A stretch of 7,248 bases of DNA, taken from 2-01-FULL-49-22 sp036507655. Lineage in GTDB: Bacteria > Patescibacteriota > Saccharimonadia > Saccharimonadales > UBA10212. The notes beneath the pieces were generated by a model, which was not told where the DNA came from, made no database searches, and was given only the letters and a program-made list of their open reading frames with translations. Both the position numbers and the translations under genes were made by a program. Location: NCBI GenBank assembly GCA_036507655.1, contig DATCIS010000012.1:1-7248 (forward strand). The letters are read 5' to 3'. Positions within the stretch are counted from its first letter, which is position 1. The number at the start of each line of letters is the position of its first letter. Of this stretch, positions 1 to 5,270 are shown piece after piece.

Positions 1-696
1 ACCGAGCTGGCGCTAGCTGATTTACAAACTGTTGATAACCGCCTGCCCAAATTGCAAAAAGAGGCTAAAGCAAACCCAAAACTTAAACCTGAAGTTGAGG
101 CTCTTGAAAAGGCTGAAGCGCTACTCAATGAAGGCAAGCCTCTTTTTGCAAGCTCTGAGCTAACAGCTGATAGCTCACAGCTTGAGCAGCTTCAGCTGCT
201 CACGGCCAAGCCGGTGATCTATGTATTTAACCTTGATGAGAAAACTCTACAAGGTGGCAGCCTGCAGGAGGAATTAACAGAGATGGTTACACCTGCCAAA
301 GCGGTCTTGGTGTCTGCCAAACTGGAGAGTGAGTTACGAGGGTTAGACGAAGCTGACCAAGTTGAGCTGCTCGAAAGCTATGGCCAAAAAGAAAGTGGTT
401 TGGTGCAGCTAATTCACGCCGCATATGACACTTTGGGCTTGCAAAGCTTCCTGACAGCCGGGAATGCCGAAGTTCGGGCTTGGACTGTCCAAAAAGGTGC
501 TACTGCCCCACAAGCCGCGGGCCTAATTCATACCGATTTTGAGCGCGGTTTTATAGCTGCGCAGGTGGTTAATTATAAAGATTTGATAGCTGCTGGCTCG
601 CTTTTAGCGGCCAGGGCTGCCGGCAAAGTCCGCACCGAAGGCCGCGATTACATCATGCAGCCGAATGATGTCGTGGAGTTTAGATTCAATGTGTAA
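1..696 (+). CDS. ychF: YchF/OLA1-type ribosome-associated ATPase/GTPase, C-terminal two thirds (5' end outside window)
   Basis: The frame is open from base 1, so the gene begins outside the window; 231 residues are present of about 360 usual for YchF. Residues about 1-65 fit the helical insertion (ADLQTVDNRL, then a Lys/Glu/Leu-rich helix). The family's altered G4 motif NxxE is visible as NLDE at fragment residues 77-80, followed by a G5-like SAK. The C-terminal TGS-like domain is clear: AWTVQKGATAPQAAGLIHTD, then EGRDYIMQPNDVVEF and the typical FNV ending. YchF is a cytoplasmic P-loop NTPase of the Obg/TRAFAC class that binds ribosomes and usually prefers ATP; the NxxE in place of NKxD explains that preference. 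Walker A lies outside the window. It converges on the next gene and ends before a strong hairpin. Identification is near certain. Confidence 0.96.
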   Translation, partial: TELALADLQTVDNRLPKLQKEAKANPKLKPEVEALEKAEALLNEGKPLFASSELTADSSQLEQLQLLTAKPVIYVFNLDEKTLQGGSLQEELTEMVTPAKAVLVSAKLESELRGLDEADQVELLESYGQKESGLVQLIHAAYDTLGLQSFLTAGNAEVRAWTVQKGATAPQAAGLIHTDFERGFIAAQVVNYKDLIAAGSLLAARAAGKVRTEGRDYIMQPNDVVEFRFNV

Positions 697-721
697 AGCG
701 GTTGTCAGATAAAGAGCCCCT

Positions 722-752
722 GCAGGGCGGCCGCTTTATGCGGCCGCCCTGC
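722..752. terminator. 13-bp perfect hairpin between convergent stops, probable bidirectional terminator
   Basis: Left arm 722-734 (GCAGGGCGGCCGC), loop TTTAT 735-739, right arm 740-752. It lies between the ychF stop (696) and the stop of the minus-strand lysozyme-like gene (773). Neither side has a good T-tract: CTCTTCCCC follows on +, and GGGGCTCTTT follows on -. The call rests on the stable GC stem and its convergent position, so it may be a non-canonical terminator or an mRNA 3'-end stabiliser. Confidence 0.65.
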
Positions 753-772
753 CTCTTCCCCCCAGGGAATTT

Positions 773-1429
773 CTAATACGAGCCAGTGGCCAGCCTAACA
801 GATAGAGCTGAGCACGGAGTGCTATATCTCTTAGAGATATATCCCAGACCCCATTTAATCTGTACGTAGGCGGAATTCCGCCATCCCGGGCCCATCTTTG
901 AGCCAGGAGCAGCCTGGGGAATACCGTAAGCCGTAGAAGTGGGATTGTCGGAATAGACATACCAGCTGCTTTCGTATCTTCCCCAGAGCGCATCCAGGCA
1001 TTGCCACTGTTCACCGACCCAACCGTATTCTGCGGCCATTCTGCGGCCGAGATCTCGTGCTTGGCCGAGCGGCAAGAAGCCAGTATCGCGCGGTTCGGAC
1101 AGCCTCTCGATTTTGGCCTCGAGTTTGGCCAACCGGACCTTGTGGTACTTATACATCTGCCGGGCGTGCCGGCAGACCTTGCGTAGTTGTTTGCCGTGGA
1201 TGTCCCAACACTTTTCGTGCCGCAGATGGAGTTTCCACCTGCCCCTCTCCCGGTCCTGCCAGAAGCGGATGGCACCTTGGCTCTGGATAGCCTTTTTCTG
1301 GAGTGACTTGATTGGCACGGCTGCCTGGCCTGAAGGCCTGGCTACCGCTATGTCTGGCCAAGCAGCCATCGTGCTGAGCACGATGACCAATGCCATAAAG
1401 GGAAGGTTTTTGTGGCTCTTCGGCGCCAC
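773..1429 (-). CDS. Secreted lysozyme-like / transglycosylase-like protein
   Basis: 218 aa with a GTG start preceded by AAGGAGG (1434-1440), 4 nt away. Residues 1-30 form a signal peptide: basic start, hydrophobic stretch from about 11 to 24, and AVA at 28-30 before R31. Residues 40-115 are charged and helical, probably a linker or coiled coil. Residues 139-218 match the lysozyme-like domain common in secreted actinobacterial and Saccharibacterial proteins: QCLDALW, then YESSW with E153 as the likely catalytic acid, TAYGIPQAAPGSKM, W-R-N, Q-I-KWGLGYI--RY--PC, and an ATG-Y end. C144 and C206 could form a disulfide. The family cleaves the glycan strand of peptidoglycan outside the membrane. The end reads GSY where relatives usually have GWY. 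The target could be the cell's own wall or an actinobacterial host's wall; the sequence does not say which. The gene has its own promoter and leader. Confidence 0.82.
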   Translation of the reverse strand: MAPKSHKNLPFMALVIVLSTMAAWPDIAVARPSGQAAVPIKSLQKKAIQSQGAIRFWQDRERGRWKLHLRHEKCWDIHGKQLRKVCRHARQMYKYHKVRLAKLEAKIERLSEPRDTGFLPLGQARDLGRRMAAEYGWVGEQWQCLDALWGRYESSWYVYSDNPTSTAYGIPQAAPGSKMGPGWRNSAYVQIKWGLGYISKRYSTPCSALSVRLATGSY

Positions 1430-1608
1430 TGTACCTCCTTAAGGTGCGATGGACCCTTATAGTCCATCTGTTTGAGCCGTCAGTTTCGAGCTGTCCTTCC
1501 ACCCTAGGATATAGGGTGATCAAGCTCGTTGTCCGAGCCTCTCAGGTTAGCGTAGGCCTGGGGCTTACTCCCTGGGAGACATATGTTCGGACCTATATGA
1601 CAACCGCT
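1430..1608 (-). promoter_or_regulatory. Long structured 5' leader of the lysozyme-like gene, candidate RNA regulator
   Basis: Between the proposed start point (about 1608) and the GTG codon are about 180 nt with no gene. Three perfect inverted repeats lie in it: 1524-1528/1534-1538 (5 bp, loop 5), 1500-1506/1512-1518 (7 bp, CACCCTA, loop 5) and 1448-1454/1462-1468 (7 bp, GATGGAC, loop 7), the last just before the ribosome binding site. Actinobacterial wall-hydrolase genes are often controlled by the c-di-AMP (ydaO/yuaA) riboswitch. I see a CTAACC and a CCGAAC but cannot align the leader to that consensus. Whether it is a riboswitch is open. Confidence 0.4.
1434..1440 (-). promoter_or_regulatory. 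Ribosome binding site that decides the GTG start of the lysozyme-like gene
   Basis: On the minus strand AAGGAGG lies 4 nt before GTG (1427-1429). This supports the GTG start, which gives a complete signal peptide, over the internal ATG at residue 12, which would remove the basic N-region. Confidence 0.75.
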
Positions 1609-1615
1609 AAAATCT

Positions 1616-1644
1616 ATTATACCATAAAGCGTACTATTGTCTCA
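1616..1644 (-). promoter_or_regulatory. Extended -10 promoter for the lysozyme-like gene
   Basis: On the minus strand TGGTATAAT (1616-1624) gives a consensus -10 TATAAT with the TGN extension. A weak -35, TGAGAC (1639-1644), lies 17 nt upstream inside the end of tlyA. Start point expected near 1608. The extended -10 compensates for the poor -35. Confidence 0.65.
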
Positions 1645-2350
1645 CAAGTAGATAAAATCGCTCCACATTGCCGTGCGCGCCAGCAATCGAGCTATCGGCC
1701 TTATCGCGGATTACAAATTTTTTCTTGCTCCATAGTTCAAAATTGCGCAAAACCTGTCGGCGCAATCTATCATTCTTGACAACACCTTTATTGAGCGCCT
1801 CTTTTCCAGCTTCGAATTGCGGTTTTAGCAACGCTATCACCTGCGTTTTTTTGTTTGACATTCCGGCGATGTGCGGTAGGACTTCGCGCAAGCTTATGAA
1901 ACTGGTATCGATTAATACAATGTCTAGCACTGTTTTTAACTCAAAATTGCGGATATCGGTGTGCTCGTGGAGCTCGACTTTTGAATTTTCGCGCAACGAT
2001 GGATGCATCTGGTTGGCGCCGACATCTACGGCGATAACTTTTTTAGCGCCGTGACGGAGGGCATAATCGGTAAATCCGCCAGTGCTGCTGCCAACGTCCA
2101 GCACGGTCTTGTCTTTAAAGTTAAGTTTAAATTTATGGTTTACACTAGCCAGCTTTAGTGCCGCTCTTGAAACGTACTGCTCCTTAAGTAGCAACTTGAT
2201 TTGACTATTATTACCAATTGGCTGGCCGGATTTAGTCACACTTTTGCCATCCACCAGTACGTAGCCCAGCTTGATATAGTTTTCGGCCTGTGAGCGGGTG
2301 GCGGCCATGCCGCGCTGCACCAGCATTTGGTCTAGTCGCGTTCTATTCAT
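1634..2350 (-). CDS. tlyA: TlyA-family rRNA (cytidine-2'-O)-methyltransferase
   Basis: 238 aa. Residues 1-60 form an S4 RNA-binding domain (RLDQMLVQRGMAATRSQAENYI, then VLVDGK). The rest is an FtsJ/RrmJ-type SAM-dependent methyltransferase: SRAALKL with K66, the SAM-binding DVGSSTGGFTD at 85-95, LIDTSFISLR with D148, LLKPQFEAG with K176, and GNVERFYLL with E230. These give the K-D-K-E tetrad of 2'-O-methyltransferases. Characterised TlyA enzymes methylate cytidine 2'-OH groups in 16S (C1409) and/or 23S (C1920) rRNA. This protein is shorter than the M. tuberculosis one, so its site preference cannot be read. The older 'hemolysin' name is probably misleading. Its ATG overlaps the preceding stop as ATGA, implying translational coupling. 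It is the last gene of the operon, and no hairpin terminator follows. Confidence 0.93.
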   Translation of the reverse strand: MNRTRLDQMLVQRGMAATRSQAENYIKLGYVLVDGKSVTKSGQPIGNNSQIKLLLKEQYVSRAALKLASVNHKFKLNFKDKTVLDVGSSTGGFTDYALRHGAKKVIAVDVGANQMHPSLRENSKVELHEHTDIRNFELKTVLDIVLIDTSFISLREVLPHIAGMSNKKTQVIALLKPQFEAGKEALNKGVVKNDRLRRQVLRNFELWSKKKFVIRDKADSSIAGAHGNVERFYLLVRQ

Positions 2351-2832
2351 TGCAAAAAATATTCCTTGGCTACCTCTTTTATCATAGTACCGGTTTTTTT
2401 CTGACGAAGCTGTTTGATAAGTAAAATCGAGATTACGGGTATGGTTTCGCCCTCTGGTAAATCGTGGCTTTTACGATTGCGCTTCGTAATGTGGGGTTTA
2501 TAGCTGGCTCCCAAGTGATCTTTTTGATGGACCCGGAAACCGTTTTTATCCAAGCTATGAAAAATGTCCCAATGGAGGCGATGTAAATTGCCGGGGTCGT
2601 CTATCAAAGTAACCTTGAACTTGTCTTTTTTGCCCCAATCTTGGGTCCTACCAATTGCTACATCAAACGCCTCGTGCTTGGAAGCCACTTTTTCCAGCAC
2701 CTCATCGAGCTTGGCTTCATCATCAACTGGGAACCATGGCACAATGGTGATGTGCATCGGCCAAATTACGAATTCACGTGGCGGAGCCGGTTCCACCATT
2801 ATGACAATCAAATGTTCTTTGCGCTTAGACAA
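2347..2832 (-). CDS. 2H phosphoesterase superfamily protein (2'-5' RNA ligase-like)
   Basis: 161 aa. Two HxT motifs, each after a beta strand, define the 2H fold: MHITIVPWF (H27, T29) and YKPHITKR (H114, T116). The length suits a single-domain member of the LigT/2'-5' RNA ligase or cyclic phosphodiesterase group. Members act on 2'-5' or 2',3'-cyclic phosphate bonds in RNA or nucleotides; the substrate here cannot be read. The start is TTG at 2830-2832, directly after the EF-P stop (TAA 2833-2835) and in the same frame, so no upstream start is possible. A weak GGG-containing site lies in the end of efp, so translation probably depends on coupling. An ATG start at residue 12 is the alternative but would remove the first beta strand. 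It overlaps tlyA by 4 nt. Confidence 0.85.
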   Translation of the reverse strand: MSKRKEHLIVIMVEPAPPREFVIWPMHITIVPWFPVDDEAKLDEVLEKVASKHEAFDVAIGRTQDWGKKDKFKVTLIDDPGNLHRLHWDIFHSLDKNGFRVHQKDHLGASYKPHITKRNRKSHDLPEGETIPVISILLIKQLRQKKTGTMIKEVAKEYFLQ

Positions 2833-3399
2833 TTAGCCCTTAACGCGCTCGCGGTAGGCACCGGTTGTGGTATCTACTGAGACCACGTCTCCTTGTTTGA
2901 TAAATGCCGGCACTTTGACGGTCATGCCGGTTTCTAATGTGGCGTTTTTAGTGACGGCGGTCGATGTATCTCCTCTGACAGCGCCTTCGGTGTATGTAAC
3001 TTTAAGCAGTAGATTTTTGGGTAGTTCGATACTGATAAGCTGACCATTGAAAAATTGGCCGGTGGCGTTGGCGCCTTCATTCAGATAATGCTTTTTGCCT
3101 TCCATCTGAGCCTCACTCAATCTGAACTGCTCATAATTTTCGGTATCCATAAAGTGGTATTGACCGCCGCCGGCGTACAAATACTGCACCGGGCGGCTAG
3201 TTACATCGGCGCGGTCGATGTTTTCACTGCCCTTGAAGGTTTTATCGATGACTTTACCATCAGTTAAATTTCTGATCTTCACGCTAACGGTCGAGCTACC
3301 GCGCCCCATCATTTTATGAGTATATTCAATGACTTTGTACGGTACGCCGTCCATCTGAAAAATCCTGCCTTTTTTAAGCTCGGTGAAATTTAGTGCCAC
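2833..3399 (-). CDS. efp: Elongation factor P
   Basis: 188 aa, full length for EF-P (three beta-barrel domains). N-terminal KOW-like domain 1-65 with LKKGRIFQMDGVPYKV; middle domain with YLYAGGGQYHFMD; C-terminal domain with VKVPAFIKQGDVVSVDT and the family ending TGAYRERVKG. EF-P binds between the P and E sites and rescues ribosomes stalled on polyproline. The loop tip reads MGRGSST, placing R33 where E. coli has the modified Lys34; arginine is the tip residue in EarP-rhamnosylated EF-Ps, but the context differs and no modification enzyme is in this window. The GTG start has AGGA (3407-3410) 7 nt upstream, overlapping the end of the Nudix gene, whose stop is 3 nt away. Confidence 0.97.
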   Translation of the reverse strand: MALNFTELKKGRIFQMDGVPYKVIEYTHKMMGRGSSTVSVKIRNLTDGKVIDKTFKGSENIDRADVTSRPVQYLYAGGGQYHFMDTENYEQFRLSEAQMEGKKHYLNEGANATGQFFNGQLISIELPKNLLLKVTYTEGAVRGDTSTAVTKNATLETGMTVKVPAFIKQGDVVSVDTTTGAYRERVKG

Positions 3400-3402
3400 A
3401 AC

Positions 3403-3822
3403 CTATTCCTGTTCTGCTTTTCTATATTCTTCGAGCGCACGACGCAGGGGGTCTGTCAGGTCATCTCTCAAAAGAGCCTCTTCGATATCGATGGTTTCTT
3501 TACCAGCACCCTCAAAAACATCAAACTCTGGTGAATCAATCCGCGTACTAAAAATGTGATATATGGCTGGATGTGTTTGGTGCATGTCCATCTCTGGAGT
3601 TTGAACAAAGTCTGTAACCGCTTTTAGCACTAAAGTCCCTACGTTTAAAGAAGTTTCCTCACCAAGTTCGCGCCTCGCTCCAGCTAGTGGTGCCTCGTCC
3701 TCAATAAGGTCCCCGCCAAAAAAACCCAACAATTCAGGGCTTACGGGTGTTTTGCCGTCTCTTCGGTGGAGAACTACCCTTCCATCTGGCAGGATCGGTA
3801 AGATACCGGTAAAAGATTTCAT
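3403..3822 (-). CDS. Nudix hydrolase
   Basis: 139 aa from the ATG at 3820-3822, which follows the rpsR stop by one base. A longer reading to 3879 is possible but would run 19 residues into rpsR and adds nothing Nudix-like. The Nudix box starts at G37: G-x5-E43-x7-R51-E52-L53-x-E55-E56-x-S58-L59, complete except for Ser in place of the second glycine. The metal-binding REUxEE core is intact. Nudix enzymes hydrolyse a nucleoside diphosphate linked to another group; the substrate (damaged NTP, sugar nucleotide, capped RNA) cannot be read. The acidic, helical C-terminus (about 110-139) is ordinary. It lies between rpsR and efp, so it is cotranscribed with translation genes; a housecleaning role is inference. 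Confidence 0.88.
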   Translation of the reverse strand: MKSFTGILPILPDGRVVLHRRDGKTPVSPELLGFFGGDLIEDEAPLAGARRELGEETSLNVGTLVLKAVTDFVQTPEMDMHQTHPAIYHIFSTRIDSPEFDVFEGAGKETIDIEEALLRDDLTDPLRRALEEYRKAEQE

Positions 3823-3823
3823 T

Positions 3824-4027
3824 TTACCCGTTAGAGACAAATGGTAAGAGGGCGATGTGGCGGGCGCGCTTAATCGCACGCGCCAATTGGCGCTGTTTGC
3901 TCTCGGTCAAACCGGTCTTTTTGCGCGGCTCGATTTGGCCGTATTGGTTTATGTAACGCTGCAAGGTCTTAAAATCCTTATAGTCAAAGAATGCTACGTC
4001 TGTTCTGTGTTTAAAAATCTTAGCCAT
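3824..4027 (-). CDS. rpsR: 30S ribosomal protein bS18
   Basis: 67 aa, within the normal range for S18. Motifs include DYKDFKTLQRYINQYGQIEPRK, TGLTESKQRQLARAIKRAR and the ending HIALLPFV. S18 binds the central domain of 16S rRNA as a pair with S6. ATG at 4025-4027 with AAGGA, overlapping the ssb stop, 6 nt upstream. The order rpsF-ssb-rpsR is the conserved bacterial arrangement. There is no zinc-binding Cys motif at the N-terminus, so this is the zinc-free form. Confidence 0.97.
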   Translation of the reverse strand: MAKIFKHRTDVAFFDYKDFKTLQRYINQYGQIEPRKKTGLTESKQRQLARAIKRARHIALLPFVSNG

Positions 4028-4035
4028 AATTATCC

Positions 4036-4533
4036 TTAGAACGGGATGTCGTCGAGGTTAATCGGTTCGTCGCCGATGTCTTCGATGACTACATCCTCGT
4101 TTTCATTCTTGCCTTTTTTGGCGGCGCCTTTCTTGGCCGGCGCTTTGGCTGGCGGTTCAGCCGCTGCAGCCACTCCGCCGTTGCCTGTCGCCGGTCCGGC
4201 ACCTGGCCCGCCCAAGAACGTAACGTCCTGCGCCACAACCTCAACCTTACTGCGCTTCTGGCCGTCCTGCTCCCAGCTACGGCTTTGCAAACGGCCATTC
4301 ACGAGGGCGGCACGCCCCTTAGTTAAGTATTGAGCTACACGCTCACCTAATGGGCCCCAGGCTACGATATCTATAAAATCGGTAGCTTCCTGCCAGTCGC
4401 CATCAGCACTTTTGTAGCTGCGGTTAAGCGCCAAGCCAAAATTGCAAACGCTGGTGCCATTAGGTGTGGTGCGCAGTTCCGGGTCGCGGGTTAGATTGCC
4501 CATCAAAATTACTTGGTTAAAACTCCTGGCCAT
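4036..4533 (-). CDS. ssb: Single-stranded DNA-binding protein
   Basis: 165 aa. OB-fold about 1-108: FNQVILMGNLTRDPELR, TPNGTSVCNFGLALNR, W-x-E-x-TDFIDIVAWG, Y-LTKGRAALVNGRLQSRSWE, then VEVVAQDVTFLG. A disordered Gly/Ala/Pro/Lys linker (109-146) contains a cluster of lysines. The acidic tail from about 147 ends in the standard DDIPF tip that docks replication and repair partners. SSB coats single-stranded DNA, normally as a tetramer. ATG with AAGGAG (4540-4545) 6 nt upstream. It sits between rpsF and rpsR, as in most bacteria. Confidence 0.97.
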   Translation of the reverse strand: MARSFNQVILMGNLTRDPELRTTPNGTSVCNFGLALNRSYKSADGDWQEATDFIDIVAWGPLGERVAQYLTKGRAALVNGRLQSRSWEQDGQKRSKVEVVAQDVTFLGGPGAGPATGNGGVAAAAEPPAKAPAKKGAAKKGKNENEDVVIEDIGDEPINLDDIPF

Positions 4534-4560
4534 AATTCGCTCCTTTTAGTCGCTCGAGCT

Positions 4561-4588
4561 ATTAGCCGTTAGCCGATAGCTGTTAGCT
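4561..4588. repeat. Four tandem imperfect 7-bp units (NNTAGCY)
   Basis: The rpsF-ssb gap holds ATTAGCC, GTTAGCC, GATAGCT and GTTAGCT head to tail. Equivalently, the 11-mers TAGCCGTTAGC (4563-4573) and TAGCTGTTAGC (4577-4587) repeat with a period of 14. On the transcribed strand it reads AGCTAAC, AGCTATC, GGCTAAC, GGCTAAT. No function is evident; it occupies the only long gap within the operon. Confidence 0.7.
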
Positions 4589-4599
4589 TATATTGTACT

Positions 4600-5163
4600 C
4601 TATTCTTCATCTGTTGAAGCTCCATCTTCTTCTTCAGATTCACCGCGTTCGGCTGCCTTCTTAGCCTTATCAGCCCGCAAAGCTTCGGCTTTCTCCAACG
4701 CTTTTAGGTCGGGCCGGGTGATTAAAAAACGGATGATTTCATCTGTGATGTTGAAAGTTTGCTCGACTTTTTTAACATTTTCAGCCGGCATCTCGACTGT
4801 ATAAAAAACATACACAGCAAATTCCTGTTTTTTGATGGGGTAAGCCAGTTTGCGGCGACCCCAATTGTCAGTCTTGACGATTTTACCGTCATTATCTTTG
4901 ATGATTTTCTCAATTTTGCTTGATGCTTTTTCCAGATCAATCTCAAGATCCGGGTGATATAACACCGCAACTTCGTACTGGTTCAGCGACCCGTGCACCG
5001 CGCTGGCCTGCTCGTCGGCAGAGCCGCCAACTCCGCCAGCGCTTACAGGCGTATTACTGCGTTGCCGGCTGCGGGGCTCACTCGCTGTACCACTTTGTAC
5101 AGCTTCATTGCGCTCCTCGCCGTCGCCTTGTACTGCGCCAGTTTGCGCAGCTCGTGCACTCAT
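4600..5163 (-). CDS. rpsF: 30S ribosomal protein bS6 with long N-terminal extension
   Basis: 187 aa, against roughly 95-130 for most S6. The S6 fold covers about 62-150: YEVAVLYHPDL, a helix to about 90, NWGRRKLAYPIKK at 100-112, then FYTVEMP and a second helix with NITDEIIRFLITRP. Residues 1-60 are low complexity (Ala, Gly, Ser, Glu, Arg, Gln) with no known domain. The tail 155-187 is a charged Lys/Ala/Glu helix ending in an acidic run, a common S6 feature. The ATG has AAGGAG 11 nt upstream and is preferred; an internal GTG at V56 lacks a clear ribosome binding site, so the extension is probably translated. S6 pairs with S18 on 16S rRNA. First gene of the translation cluster. Confidence 0.93.
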   Translation of the reverse strand: MSARAAQTGAVQGDGEERNEAVQSGTASEPRSRQRSNTPVSAGGVGGSADEQASAVHGSLNQYEVAVLYHPDLEIDLEKASSKIEKIIKDNDGKIVKTDNWGRRKLAYPIKKQEFAVYVFYTVEMPAENVKKVEQTFNITDEIIRFLITRPDLKALEKAEALRADKAKKAAERGESEEEDGASTDEE

Positions 5164-5174
5164 ACTAAATTTAT

Positions 5175-5180
5175 CTCCTT
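5175..5180 (-). promoter_or_regulatory. Ribosome binding site fixing the upstream start of rpsF
   Basis: AAGGAG on the minus strand lies 11 nt before ATG 5161-5163. The spacing is a little long, but this is the only strong site near any possible rpsF start. It therefore favours the version with the 60-residue N-terminal extension. Confidence 0.65.
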
Positions 5181-5192
5181 CCGTCGGCTTTG

Positions 5193-5244
5193 CCCGCCTA
5201 AACTTCTTTGAAGTTTAGGCGGGTGACAGGCTGGGTGCCTAAAC
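5193..5244 (-). promoter_or_regulatory. rpsF leader with two mutually exclusive hairpins
   Basis: A perfect 13-bp stem (5193-5205 with 5211-5223, loop 5) stands 12 nt before the rpsF ribosome binding site. Eight bases of its distal arm (GTTTAGGC as transcribed, 5196-5203) are repeated exactly at 5237-5244. Both copies can pair with the same GCCTAAAC at 5213-5220. The upstream copy would form a hairpin first during transcription, then yield to the stronger one. No T-run follows, so this is not a normal terminator. S6:S18 is known to bind its own rpsF leader in other bacteria through a CCG-containing motif; a CCG lies at about 5182-5186, but I cannot show the motif. Confidence 0.5.
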
Positions 5245-5254
5245 GAGCCGCCCC

Positions 5255-5270
5255 AACCTGAAGTCAGGTT
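5255..5270. terminator. Small hairpin directly after the stop of the 260-aa gene
   Basis: AACCTG (5255-5260), loop AAGT, CAGGTT (5265-5270), directly abutting the TAA at 5271-5273. On the minus strand no T-run follows, so termination of the upstream gene before rpsF would be weak at best and read-through into rpsF is likely. On the + strand TTTTA follows. Confidence 0.35.

Noticed and set aside
722..752. A perfect inverted repeat that might be a transposon end or dyad operator
   Set aside because: Its position between two convergent stops and the absence of a matching copy elsewhere in the window make a terminator the simpler reading.
736..1523. Several long frames on both strands across the lysozyme-like gene
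   Set aside because: They are shadows of the G+C-rich lysozyme-like gene. Only the frame 1429-773 has a signal peptide, a recognised domain and a ribosome binding site.
3823..3879. Longer N-terminus for the Nudix gene, starting inside rpsR
   Set aside because: The extra 19 residues come from reading rpsR in another frame. The ATG at 3822, one base after the rpsR stop, gives a normal Nudix length.
4046..4333. A + strand frame of 95 codons opposite ssb
   Set aside because: It is antisense to a clear SSB and lacks its own ribosome binding site; its Ala/Pro/Gly-rich content mirrors the SSB linker.
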